Origin: Trileptium ribeirensis
Lineage: Eukaryota; Nematoda; Enoplea; Enoplida; Thoracostomopsidae
NCBI GenBank assembly: GCA_030248225.1
Contig: JASANE010010009.1
Location: 51,073-115,072 of the forward strand
Direction of reading: 5' to 3'
Length of the DNA stretch: 64,000 bases
The translations under genes were made by a program, and so were the position numbers. Shown in pieces: positions 37,374 through 49,541 of this stretch. Under the pieces are notes generated by a model. It was not told the DNA's origin. It was given only the letters and a program-made list of their open reading frames with translations, and made no database searches. The number at the start of each line of letters is the position of its first letter. Positions within the stretch are counted from its first letter, which is position 1.

Positions 37374-38258
37374 CAACATTGCACGATATACAGATAAATT
37401 CATGCGGCAAAGGTTTAAATTAGCTCAACATTGCACGATATACAGATAAATTCATGCGGCGAAGGGTTAAATTAGCTCAACATTGCACGATATACAGATA
37501 AATTCATGCGGCAAAGGGTTAAATTAGCTCAACATTGCACGATTTACAGATAAATTCATGCGGCAAAGGGTTAAATTAGCTCAACATTGCACGATTTACA
37601 GATAAATTCATGCGGCAAAGGGTTAAATTAGCTCAACATTGCACGATATACAGATAAATTCATGCGGCAAAGGGTTAAATTAGCTCAACATTGCACGATA
37701 TACAGATAAATTCATGCGGCAAAGGGTTAAATTAGCTCAACATTGCACGATATACAGATAAATTCATGCGGCAAAGGGTTAAATTAGCTCAACATTGCAC
37801 GATATACAGATACATTCATCCGGCAAAGGGTTAAATTAGCTCAACATTGCACGATTTACAGATAAATTCATGCGGCAAAGGGTTAAATTAGCTCAACATT
37901 GCACGATATACAGATAAATTCATGCGGCAAAGGGTTAAATTAGCTCAACATTGCACGATTTACAGATAAATTCATGCGGCGAAGGGTTAAATTAGCTCAA
38001 CATTGCACGATATAGAGATAAATTCATGCGGCAAAGGGTTAAATTAGCTCAACATTGCACGATATACAGATAAATTCATGCGGCAAAGGGTTAAATTAGC
38101 TCAACATTGCACGATTTACAGATAAATTCATGCGGCAAAGGGTTAAATTAGCTCAACATTGCACGATATACAGATAAATTCATGCGGCAAAGGGTTAAAT
38201 TAGCTCAACATTGCACGATATACAGATAAATTCATGCGGCAAAGGGTTAAATTAGCTC
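37374..38258. repeat. 52-bp satellite array, 17 units
   Basis: The unit runs from CAACATTGCACGATATACAG through AAATTCATGCGGCAAAGGG to TTAAATTAGCT. The period is 52 bp, with 17 contiguous units and no length change that I can see. Units differ mainly at GATATACAG versus GATTTACAG (units 4, 5, 10, 12 and 15 carry the latter). Units 2 and 12 have GAAGGG for AAAGGG. Unit 9 has two private changes, and unit 13 reads ATAGAG. Shared variants in non-adjacent units indicate unequal exchange or conversion. The array ends sharply at both sides and has no coding capacity. Confidence 0.97.
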
Positions 38259-39489
38259 AATTTTCGGCTTAAAATGTGTATTGTTTAATCACTACTCGTG
38301 AAAGGAGGGACTTTATAGACAAAAGTTTTTATCGCTGTCGTGCCAATCTTAAACACATCAAATATAAATCATTACAGCTATTTGTCGATCTTTGCTGAGT
38401 TAAGCCCGTTTTTTGAAGTAAAACTCTGCATTCATGTCTTGGTAAACTGGCAAATTCAAATCTAGAATGTAAATTCTTCTTTCAATGTGAGCAGTACCTT
38501 GCTGCAGAATCATTTTATTTAGGAATATGTTAAAGAAATATAGTGTAACGCTTTTATAACAATTTAACTTTTTCTTTAAAATGAAACAGGCTCATCCAAT
38601 AAACATTAATGTGCATGGTATTCATATAATAAAACTCATACTTGTGTAACGGTCAATTCAGCTAAAAATTGTGAACTAATAATAAATTGCCCGCAATATC
38701 TAATTAATGTTTGTAGTTATCTACAGGGTAAACCCAACAGTGAATATTAACGTTCCTATTCCAGCGTGTAAATGTTCATCCGTTTACAAATCCACACATT
38801 CTTCTTTGATTTTTACAATTGCTGTCAACGGCGACGCTGATATATTACATTGTTCGAGCCGAATAAGCCATGTATACTAACACCTGTTCACAACCAGATG
38901 TTTCAGCACGATCCGTAGGACATCGCAGTAATTGAGAAACCATGGGAAAAGCTTATGTTAATGGTACAATAGTTAAACCTGGAAAATAGTATTCTTCAAC
39001 AAGAAAAAGGCACACATTCAAAACTGCTAATTTGTCTATTCTATGAGACCGAATCGTGTCCTTAACATTAGGTGCAATAAAATTTTGGGAGGGCCCGATA
39101 GCTATTTTGATACGCAAGTAGAATAGGCGTGAAATTTTTGTGAAAATATGAGGTGTACATGGCCCCAATACCCCATCCCTAACCTCCAGGTGTATTCCTT
39201 TTTTACTAACACCTACTTAGAAGCCGTCGTTCGACACGACACAAAGCATAGCAACTGCATGTTTGGCTAATCTGACGTTGTTCATAATATTTTGAACTAC
39301 TAGATTTTGCTGTTACAAGATAGTATTTATTTCTCATGAAGATTTTGTTTACATGTTCAAAATATTTGAAAATACCTACAAGTTATATAAATTACAAAAA
39401 AGAAGGCCTTACTTTCTTTTGGCACCACTATTTTGGCCAGAGATAAGATATACATATACAACTGGGAATCGTTACAGATCAATACTATT
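38259..39489. other. AT-rich intergenic DNA, nothing recognised
   Basis: No element is recognised between the satellite and the next LINE fragment. Confidence 0.5.
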
Positions 39490-40220
39490 TCAATAAGCGA
39501 CTATGAAATTTCTGTATTTTTTACTTAAGTGCAAGATCGTAAAGTTATTCCCTAATGGCCACTGTTGCAACTTACTAGAATCGAAGTGCAAGATTATGGA
39601 ATTTATTTTGCTCAAAGAACAACAGCAACATTCTCGATGTAAAGGAAGTACCTTAAGAGTAAAAACAAATCACACGTACTCAGTTTCTTATAGTATGCCA
39701 CAGCGCACTGTCCTAAGATCCTTTTTATTTTGCTATATCTAAATAATCTAGCTTGCTGTTTTAACAATGCTAAATGTAAATTGTTTGCACACGACGTTAA
39801 GTTTCCGTCTGTTAGGTAACTGCGCTGCATCACACAGACATCAGTGCTGCGTCAAGCCTTCAAAATGTCCTAACATGTTTAGAAAGTTGGATAGAAAATT
39901 GTCTACTTTCTGTCGCTATAATAAAATGCAATATTTTACACCTAGGTAAAAATAATCCTAAATTTTAAGTACTATCTAAACGGTAATGAAGTACCGTCTG
40001 CTTCTAAGTGAAGACTTAACTATTACGATAAGTAATATACCCTCGAGTTGACTCGTACTATAAGGTTATACTCTCAAATGCTTATTGTGTCATTAATATG
40101 TTATTCCGTTGCTTTATAAATAGTGATCTTGATTTATTACTTCATACCACTCAGATCAATAGCCAAAGCGGAGTTTTCCCTTTTCATGTCATATTTCAGT
40201 TTATCAACTCGCTGTAAAAA
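39490..40220 (+). mobile_element. LINE reverse transcriptase fragment
   Basis: In + strand broken frames, PQRTVLRSFLF (about 39,698-39,730) stands where G-V-P-Q-G-S-V-L-G-P is expected. A decayed catalytic region follows, then FKYYLNGNEVPSAS (about 39,962-40,007), and further frames matching the RT thumb to about 40,215. It is 5'-truncated with frameshifts and stops. It may be the same family as 15,240 and 46,980. Confidence 0.7.
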
Positions 40221-43200
40221 TATTTGTTGATAATGTGCAAATTATACGTTTATATGGCTGGTATGCCGGAAATCAGTAAGCCAATGCTTAGATTTTGAGC
40301 TCCCTATGATGGCCCTAATGCCTGATGTAAACCTTGTTACACGGATACTACCAGTATGAAATTTGTTAATAAACTTTCTTGTTGTTCAATTTGAAGCGTT
40401 CGTATTTTTCCTTATATTTTTGAACGAGTCATTCATATGTAATGTTATAAGTTACATATACGCAAAACCTAGTGAAACCAAACAAGTAATGTTTCTCAAC
40501 GCTATAAGCTGTTTAATATTCGAAGGACTTACTGTTGCTACTGACTATAAAGCTTCGGTGTACTGATGTCCAAATATAGGCATGAAAGTGCTTTGCTAAA
40601 TTGTCACTTTGTGAGAATACGGCTATTGGTATCTGCAATACCTGCCGAAAACATCTCATAAATCCGTTTTGCTTGGGGTAAATCAAAGTACGACTGAACT
40701 ACAAATATCGAAGCACCTTTTATGCGTAACAGAATATCGATAGTTACCAACCACGCGACATACAGAACAGAACTTTGCTTTGTGAAACTATGAATACAGA
40801 AAGAACTATTCACAGTAAAGCGTTATTGCGCAGGGCTATTGCTATAGTTTGTACACCTTGGACATAAAGTTTACTTGTTTTTTATGTATAATCTGATTCA
40901 GTTATTGAGTTCTTTTGCAGGGCGTTGAATTTACATATGTATCACATCAACACTATTCATGTTGCAAGATATTTATATAAGGATCATTTAAAACCTTGAT
41001 TTGACCAAGTATCAATGAGGGGCGTTACATTACAACGTTAGAAAAAGAACAATTTAGAGCAGGTGGTTCGGTGAGCGATATCCTCCCGACTTAGGTTGAG
41101 GCGTAGTATAAGTCTCATATAACGACCTAATCGTAGGGTAATCTTAAAGTTTCGGCTTAGTATATCGAGAACGGAAGGGCCTACATGTTATTTTCTCTCC
41201 CCCTGAGAGGGTTATTCGACTGTAGTTAGCATAGTATTTGATTTCTTTTTACAAATGACAGTTATAAGCTTCATAACGGTTCTCAAATCAGATCTGTACG
41301 CCCGAGTGTAAATCGAAGGGTTAACTAACATGATCCAATGTTTTTACAAATGTTGTCTCTAGTTTTTTGCTTTCACTATTGGCAAATCCTAAATCTCGAG
41401 GGATCTGGCATTGACCTTCGTTAGTTTAGCCAAATATCAAACAATAATTTTCGGTTGGATAGTTAACTAATCTAAATGACATCTAATAGACGCTGAATAC
41501 AACAGAACAGCTAAAGGGCTGATTTGACGCTTATTATGAACCTAATCACATAATTCTATTTTAATTAATTTGCCAATGAACATTAAATAGCAGTAGTTCG
41601 GCGTTGTTGCGGCTATTAAAAGATTGAACCGACAACAAACGAGCAATGCCTAGTTATGTATAGCTGCGACACTATTATTGAATAATAATCTGTTTGGGCA
41701 CAAAAGTACAAGAGACCATAAAAGCGACATAATAATAATAATAGCGACAATAAGATTGCGGCGACAGGGATACAACAAGAACCGTGCAGTGACAATAATA
41801 ATATGAAAACGGGACGAGAAACTATTTCTCTCAATTACATGCTTGAATAAGCATTGAAACGAAAGAGCTTATTCGTTCGTTTCGTATTGAGGAGGTAATT
41901 GGGATTTTAGCAAAAAGAGAATCAAGAAGCAAATTCAAATTATTTGACAATACAAAGACCATCCAAGTAGTGAGAAACATTCGAGGGGTACTGTAGGAGA
42001 TTAGCACGATTCGTTGTTATGGGTTCGTTTGTCATTGCAAACGGATGTCAATAAACCATGCGGGTCTTTAAATCTATTCAGTTTATTTTACCACAATAAT
42101 TTGCAACCAGTCTTAAACCAGTATAGTATGGTATTATAGTTATACAACTAATAGTCTGCCGACTTCTCAGGTTAAAACCTACACAGAATTCAACTAAATT
42201 TGAGCAAAAGTTAAATTCTTTAGACTATAATTTTATGCAAGAGGCTATGATATAACCATAAACTTTGCCTAAAGATCAAATCTACATGGTTGCAAGTGAC
42301 AAATTAGCATATTATTTCAAAACATGCGATTCTGGAGCTCAAAGATCCACATGCCCGTATGCTACGTTATGTTGTAGGCAAAGGTAGGTGTCACGTGCGA
42401 ATCATATAGAGATTGTGAGAGGGTCTATCTTATATGGGATATACAATCCGATGTGTAAAATCAGAAATCAAAATTTCGACGTATTAATGAAAATTGTCAA
42501 AATAGATTACGTAGCTTAGATAGTGTTTGCAATATTTATATTATACAGCGTGTAATTCCTGAAATTTTATTGCAACTCCAACTATAGTTCGGCATTTCAT
42601 CAACGTATTCGGCTACATTTTTCAATTGGGTATTAATGTGCATATATCTCCGACTGTTCAGCAACTGCAGTCAAGAACACAATGTCTTACTATAATGTAA
42701 GGCCATTTTTGCTATTTTTCAGTTTTTATATAGGTTGTATGTAAGAGAACAGATTCAGCTAACATTTTCGCATTGGATGTGGGCTAAGGTGGCTTGACCT
42801 CTGAAGTAATAACCTGAGGGCAGGTACCCGGGCTAATTTTAATTTTATTGTCAAATGTAAACAAACGTTATAATTTTCGGTTATTGTACCCAGCCCTGAG
42901 ACCTAATCCCAGTTAATGTAGGTATAATATCATATGCACATATTATAAACCAAAGCATCAGGTGCTAATCATGAAACTCAGCTGCTTCGGATACCATTCT
43001 ACTCATCTCTCATCAATTCGATTTTAATTGAGTATAAAATTATTCATTTATTGAGGAAAATTTTAAAAAATTTTGGGTTTCCAAGTAATTAAAAAATAGA
43101 AAAGAATGTGTTTAAAAATGAACCTGTCCAGATTTATACCGCCTCGATAAGTTGAGCAGACCGGTACCAAAATTAACGGCGTTTCGTCAAAATTGACAAT

Positions 43201-45920
43201 CGTCGGGACAGACCCGTATAATATATTAGACCAATTTTGTTATTAATCCTGTTAAAAAACCATTTGGATCTGGCTCATATTTTTATAGAACATAATCATT
43301 ACGTTAGGTACATGTTGCAACCTGACATCATTAATACTACAAACGCGTTTCAGCGCAGTACCTAGTATATATGACTTTCGACAAGGTACACACGATACGG
43401 CACTATTAGCATGCAACTGCCACTAATATGAAATTAAAGAACAGTTTCTGTCCATGAATTATAATATATATTATTATGAAAACATTTTGCGCATAAAAAA
43501 TTTTATTCCAATCCTAATTTTACGAGATTTTTGTTTTCACGGAAATTTAAATATAATAATTGTTACGTCAAGTAACAAGATACTTACCTACAACTGCTAT
43601 GTGATACAATCACACATCATATTTTTTGAGTGAACTGTTTTGTTTGCTTGCTGCTAATGTAGCGCACTACGACCGGCTAACTCAGTAGCATGACCGATAG
43701 GGGTTTAGCAAGAAAACGGGCGGGAGAGGGCGGCCCGAACATTTTTTACCAAAGTGCAACCGGAAGGTCTTCCAGCAATTTTCCCGTGGCGCATCCTTGC
43801 TTTTTAGTGCGCCTACCTCAATTTTGAGTATCGTGCTAAACTTTTTATGATAAAATCATTGTATTATGTGAGCTAGTAGTCTAAAAAGCCTCAGCTATCG
43901 ATGCCAGAATTTTTATATGAGAGTAAAAATCGTTTTTGTTTGTGTTCATACAAACGAGTTTAGGCTTTTAATGCACCTTAACTCGATTATTGATAAAAAT
44001 TAGCAATCGAAATTACGTTAAACACCCGGCCATTTGGTACAGTTGTAATTTACGGAGTTAGAAGCAATTGTCAATCTGAAGTATGATTTTACACAGGAAT
44101 TTTCATGTATTCCAATATTTTTAGGAACCTGAGGCAGAATTTTTAAAAAAGTCTAAATATTTTAAACCCACCTATGCGACACAAATCAGAAACTTGTTAG
44201 ATCTATTAAAAGCCCGTACCTGCTGCTTCAGAGAATTTATCGGGTCTCGTAGAATTCAAATTATATGCAAATTATGCTGGCATTTCTAGTTCATCATTAC
44301 AGTTCTTAAAGCTACTTCGCTGTAAATAGCTTCATTATAATGTATTCTTTGTTTGTGAATCTTGCTGCCCAGGCTAGCGGCCGAGAACGCGGTCCAATTT
44401 CGTAACCATCCTTCTTACTGCTCAAACATGCGCTCAAAAGCTGCTGTTATCTTTGCAATTAAGGACTTTTGAAGAATTTTCAGACTTCAGGGTGGTTTTT
44501 CTAACAGCGCCTAGTCAAAAATCCGCGCAGATTGTCCGATAAATAATTGCAAGCACGGGCTTTTAGACGGACTATCAAAGTAACTACTATCAAATATTTT
44601 AAACCGTGCTACTTCCAAATAATTTTTCAGATGACAGCGACACCAAAGGAAACTACCAATGTTATGTGTTACGTTTTTATCTAGCCACTACTAAATTAAA
44701 CCATCTAAATCTTTTCCATGGCATCGCTCATTGTTGAGCATGCAGAGCTATCCACTCCAAGGTTTTCAAAACCATTTTCCAAGCAGTATTTTGTGCAAAG
44801 TTGAAATACTTATGTGATCGTTATCAACAACAATGAAGTTAGTCAGTGTGTTAATTTATGCTGTATTTTAGAGATAGTTTTTCGCAAGTTCTTAGCCTGT
44901 CAACAGTACTACATGCATCAGTCGGTATAATTAACTACAGCAATTATAGGTAATACATTAAACAAGCACATGGCGATTTCTTGCGCTTATAATTTGCACT
45001 TAACATTTAGGGCTTAATAAAATTTGGTCAAATGACATATATTAAAGGCATCCCTGAAAGTGATATGAATTGTTTCTAGAAGCAAAGGCTAGATATTTAC
45101 CAAAATAATGCTGGAAAAATAGTGTTGTTAATAACAGTTAACAGTTTTTAACAAACTCAAAGTAGGTAATCCAACGCAAAGTCATTTTTCGGATGCGACG
45201 AGTTGGTACGACACCTAAACACTTTGGGTGTGGTCAAAAACAGCCATGCGTTAATGTTATACACAACAATTTTAATACATCTATAATTGCATCACGGATT
45301 GGTAAATGTCATTGTTTTTATTACGATGCGGTTATTCATAACGTTTAATACGAAATGTATGAGTCTGTGTTTACCTGAACCAGCCGGTTTGACCAACAAC
45401 GTGTTCATTTCTTTTCAAACCAAATAGGAACAAATATCGAATGTAGATATGGTTCGATATTAACTCTTTAATTCTTATGTTGACAGATTTGTCAGCACGT
45501 GCATTGCAACGCGATGCAGTAATCGAGTTAGTCGTGCAACGTGAGTTTGCGCACGTCTTGGTGTGCGATGACTTTGCTGAATCTCCTTAAGGAACCGAGT
45601 AACAGCTTCCAGATTGCGTTGTGGTTAGCGTACGATGCTCGCACCGCAACAATCCGGTTGAGACCGACGCAGGGGCAACAGTTTGCTCAGGACTGTGCTA
45701 AATGCACACTAGCTTAAAAAGGAAAGGTTGAACATAATAATTTTATGACACCTCTATAACTCTGAAGCGGATGCTTAATGGAAAAGGCTAAATTTATTTC
45801 CCTATTCAGACTAATGCTTCTGTTTACATATAGTTTACGTATTTACTTGCACTTACACGACGTGTGGTGACAGGAGCTCAACAGTCACCTGTTAAAGAGT
45901 AAAACAAGACTCAATTTTAG
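40221..45920. other. Long AT-rich intergenic stretch, nothing firmly recognised
   Basis: GC-richer patches occur at 41,055-41,215, 42,780-42,915, 43,670-43,805 and 45,490-45,690. The last has a good-looking splice acceptor before 45,486 and a GTGAGT donor at 45,541, but no known protein. Short open frames elsewhere look random. No confident gene or repeat is visible. Confidence 0.45.
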
Positions 45921-46338
45921 TTGCTTTTGATTGAGACCTTGAGCAGATTTGAAGTTTTTATACCTCAGAAGCTTTGGCGTACTATGCCTAGTGTGTGCAG
46001 CTCACGGTAGCAGTGCTTTTAAATATTGTACAGAAATCTCGAAACTGCGACTTTAGCCCTAAATATGTCCAAATGCAATGTTGCCTTGCATACAGTGATT
46101 ATGATTCAGCGAGACTGCTGAAATTGTAGTTGCTTTTGATTGAGACATTGAAGAGATTTGAAGTTTTTATACCTCATAAGCTTTGGCGCACAATGCCTAT
46201 TGTGTTCAGCTCACGGTAGTAGTGCTTTTAAATATTGAACAGAAATCTCGAAACTGCAACTTTAACCCTAAATATGACCAAATGCAATGTTGCCTTGCAT
46301 ACAGTGATTATGATTCAGCGAGACTGCTGAAATTTTCA
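45921..46338. repeat. Direct tandem duplication, 209-bp unit
   Basis: The two units start with TTGCTTTTGATTGAGAC at 45,921 and 46,130. They agree over nearly their full length, with roughly a dozen substitutions, and end at GAGACTGCTGAAATT. A 72-codon + frame in the second copy is not kept open in the first, so it is not a duplicated exon. Confidence 0.9.
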
Positions 46339-46439
46339 CGATGTATTTGTTTTGGGTTATATATAATATATATAGGTGTAGTATCTGGATTAACCGAGTA
46401 ATCTCGTCCGTGACGAAATACTCTCCCCAAGTTTTATAA

Positions 46440-46770
46440 TTTTATTAGGGGGGCGGGGTGGTCGGCGTGGATGTCCGAGGGGGAGCTTAAAGAGGTAAAG
46501 TTCTGCAAAGTTGAGGAACTCAAAAATTCTCACTCTTTACCTAAAATTTTTCTCAAATTTTTGGCAATTTGTGATAAATTTTTCCTAATTTTGCATATTT
46601 TGGGCAAATTTTTTCTAATTTTTGTCAATTTTCACCTATTTAGAGTATTTTTGCTGAGTTTTTTCGTGTGGCGCGGGGGAAGATATGCAGAGCCTTCGTT
46701 CGGAGTGGGGGAAGCGGGGGTGCTGCGACCCTTAGGGGTAATAGCCTACATCCTAACGAATGCTATGGGT
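46440..46770 (-). mobile_element. GC-walled A-rich repeat, copy C
   Basis: Walls GGGGGGCGGGGTGGTCGGCG (46,449 on) and a second GC-rich wall (46,665-46,740) flank a T-tract core on the + strand (TTTTTCTCAAATTTTTGGC and similar). On the - strand this matches the A-tract core of copies B and D, including GAGTTCCTC-like words shared with copy D. A 100-codon open frame crosses it, but its Phe/Leu-rich translation only reflects the T-tracts. Confidence 0.5.
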
Positions 46771-46979
46771 TAGACCAATTTCTGAATATAAGTGTAACAT
46801 TTTTTGTTAGAACATGTAATAACTAGCATTGTCAACACGCACAATAGTTCTGCATTTTAAGAATTTTGCTAACAGGTAGAATTGTTGCTAAAGAATGCAG
46901 CCACTATTTATCAACATTGTTTTGTACTAGTAAACTCTCTTATTGTTGAAAATTATTTGCTCTTCCTGACATAACATAC

Positions 46980-48115
46980 AAAATGAAAGCAACGATCAGT
47001 TGCGAAGCAGGATGGTTTCAAAAAATTTTAGGCCATCTCTTCAAAGCAGTTTTACACCAGAAACTGATATTGATACTTTCGCAACATTCTGTGCGCTTTC
47101 TTGAATTAAGGCATTTATGTCGAATAGGACCTTTAACCTCACAGTAAATAACAGTTATTCCCGTGTTAGCATAGTAAAATCAGTTGTGCCTCAACGAAGT
47201 GTGTTTGTTTCTTAACCAACTTTATATATTTTATATACAACTGACTTGACTTCTTCTGATTTTAATAATGTTTCTCGTAAACTGTTCGATGATGATGAAC
47301 TGTATCTGCAGATACCACAGCATAATTACACCCTAGTGACAAATGATATCCGATACTAAGTTACATTGGACACTGGGCTAACACATGGTAACTAAGTATC
47401 TCAGCAGCAAAATATCTAACGCTTCATATTGGTCGACGAAACCCAAACACCATGATTGTACACTTTGTGATGTAATAGTTCCATCTACATTCCATTTTAA
47501 TGATCTAAGTGTTACTATCTCAACTAACCTAAAAATTTTACCTGTATCTTCAAAATTGACGAAATTCCGGCTGGGGGGATAACCGAAAAGACCCAAATAC
47601 AAACCATATTGCGAAAAGGCATATCGTATAGCAAACATTATTTTTCGTTTTGCTTAACCAGTAATATTGATGTACTACTGATTGCGTGCTTAAGTTATGT
47701 AAGATATTTTTGAATACTCTAGTTGTGCATGGTTCCCAGTTTATAGATATGAAATATATAGATTTTATAGAAGCGTTCAACCCTATTTTACGTGCAGACT
47801 TTTCAATCGATCCCGATTTCTATTGGGCAATAAATATCGACTAAAAATTTGAATTAAAACTGCTTGAGATAAGATGCCTACAATATTCTAAAAGGAGAAA
47901 TATATTTTCAAGCAGACACGATTTATTTCATTTGACTAATATTAACTATACAAAGGGCCCTCCGATGAAGCTTAGAAAACCAAAAATTACGTTAAATTGA
48001 TTAAGCCAAACCTTTGTATCCAGAACCATAAATGATTGGAATGCTTTGCCTGCATATGGTAACACTAAGCCTTTTGCAATGTCACTCAAAAATGTTGATC
48101 TAAATTCGTTCTAAA
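46980..48115 (+). mobile_element. LINE reverse transcriptase and C-terminal fragment
   Basis: In + strand broken frames: IKAFMSNRTFNLTVNNSYSR (about 47,107-47,166), PQRSVF at 47,188-47,205 (for G-V-P-Q-G-S-V), FDDDELYLQIPQHNYTL (about 47,286-47,336, the decayed catalytic F-A-D-D block), FNDLSVTISTNLK (about 47,496-47,535), and WNALP at about 48,037-48,052. It ends about 400 bp before the HMX start codon. It is 5'-truncated and interrupted by many stops. The family is the one represented at 15,240. Confidence 0.8.
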
Positions 48116-48517
48116 GATATGACAGCACTCTATAAGCAGATGTAAGAGGTGTGGACTTAACTCCTTTCGGCCTTTGTATATTTATCGTTTTTTGTTTTTT
48201 ATAAAATGTCTGGCAGTATTCTGCAAAACGTTATTTATCATGCTTTTACTGAACATTCATTCTCAAGCCATATAAACGCGTTTCATAAGCGGTACACAGC
48301 AGTAAATGTAAAGTCTCGTATGTATAATAAGAAATGAATAAAATTTGTATTTATACTTATATTATATGGACTGTTTGAATTTAGGCATATCAACTAGTGT
48401 TGGTAAAACAGTGAAAAGACGAGAACTAAATTTCCAGTATTTTAATCTTAAACCCGTAATAATTTAAAAGCTAATTCATTCGCAACACAGTGCAAATCTA
48501 TAACACCAAATAATAAT
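48116..48517 (+). promoter_or_regulatory. Candidate HMX 5' flank and 5' UTR
   Basis: This is AT-rich DNA between a dead LINE and the HMX ATG. An in-frame TAA at 48,449 precedes the ATG. TTTCCAG at 48,431-48,437 could be an acceptor for an upstream non-coding exon. No unambiguous TATA box or initiator can be assigned. Confidence 0.3.
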
Positions 48518-49541
48518 ATGTTAAACGTTCCTGAACAAGGTGATAAAATTGGGTCATGTAGTGATAATAATAACAATAGCCGTAATGGAAATAATAATGG
48601 TCGAGAGAAAGAATATTCAGTTTCGACATCATCTGAAGAGACAGGTGGTCTTGACAATATCTCAACCTTGAAGAATGACGAGCGCAACGTTTACTTCTCT
48701 AAAAACCTCAACAAGCCGGCGCCGAATTCAGCGATTTATTCCACACGTGCTCCTAGTTCCGTTCCAACATTCAGCATACTAAATATACTATCACAGTCTG
48801 ATACTAACAAACGATCTTCTAAAAATGAAATTATGAGTCAGAGAAGGAAACATGAAGTTGCAGTGGAAGACTTTACACATTTACAGCAAAAGCTAGAAAA
48901 ACGAAATATTTCTAATGTTAATTCCGAAGAGCAACTCAAATTCGACACAGACGCTACTTTTGAGCAGTGCATCCCATTTCAGTTGACAAGGATTGCGAAA
49001 AATAATGCGAGTGATTCAACTTCTAATGAATTAAGCAACCAGACTGCAGCAGTTACAGCTCTTGCTGCTTCACAGGAATTCGGAATAACTGTGCCGACAA
49101 GCTTTGCATTACCCTCAGTAATAACATCTGGTGGTCCATCGCTTGCGAACACTGGCGCTATAGCACCAACAAGATTACCTCATCAACCGCATCCATTTTG
49201 GTATCCATATCTGGCTACCATGGGATTGTTCGGTTTCCCGCCTATTCCCAGCTCATATCTGCAAGCTGTGTCGTCTGAAGTGTTACAGAATAGTATTAAC
49301 TCGAGTGTACTAGTAGACTCTCCGCTGGCTTCAAAGTATATGAAATCAACCGTTGAAGAATCTCACTCAGAAATGGTTCGCAATTCAACCTTTCTCACTT
49401 GTGGAAATAATACAATAAAAAATCTCTCGTTAGGAAATACGTCAAACGCTCCTTTTATGGCGATACGCAACGCTATCCTGGACGATCAAAATCAGGAACA
49501 AGCAAAGGCAATTGAGAATACTATCCTCAATTCATTTGTTG
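48518..49541 (+). CDS. HMX: HMX homeobox gene, coding exon 1 (N-terminal region, Eh1-like motif)
   Basis: This is the first coding exon of an HMX/Nkx5-type homeodomain transcription factor, a nuclear DNA-binding protein; the family acts in sensory and neural patterning. The exon encodes 341 codons plus one base. The chosen ATG is the first after an in-frame TAA at 48,449, with no earlier in-frame ATG between them. Residues 17-28 are Asn-rich and low-complexity. Residues 85-91 read FSILNIL, an Eh1-like motif of the kind that recruits Groucho/TLE corepressors; HMX proteins usually carry a related hydrophobic motif near the N-terminus. A Pro/aromatic stretch (HPFWYPYLATMG) lies near residues 228-239. 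The donor GTGAGT at 49,542 leaves phase 1, matching exon 2. The open frame continues only ten codons past the donor. Assignment to HMX rests on the homeodomain exons downstream; the start codon and exon linkage are inferred. Confidence 0.75.

Noticed and set aside
37374..38258. CRISPR-like array
   Set aside because: The 52-bp units are contiguous with no variable spacers, and the host is an animal genome. It is a satellite.
41055..41215. SINE copy related to 8,395-8,620
   Set aside because: Only one short word is shared and no pol III boxes are clear, so I did not call it.
42780..42915. Short inverted repeat as a transposable element
   Set aside because: The pairing between GAGGGCAGGTACCC and TACCCAGCCCTGAG is short and imperfect, and no end sequences or flanking duplication can be defined.
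46471..46773. 100-codon + strand open frame
   Set aside because: It runs through T-tracts of a GC-walled repeat; the Phe/Leu-rich translation is a compositional artefact.
48448..48687. 79-codon - strand frame over HMX exon 1
   Set aside because: It is antisense to the Asn-codon runs of HMX exon 1, and no independent evidence supports it.
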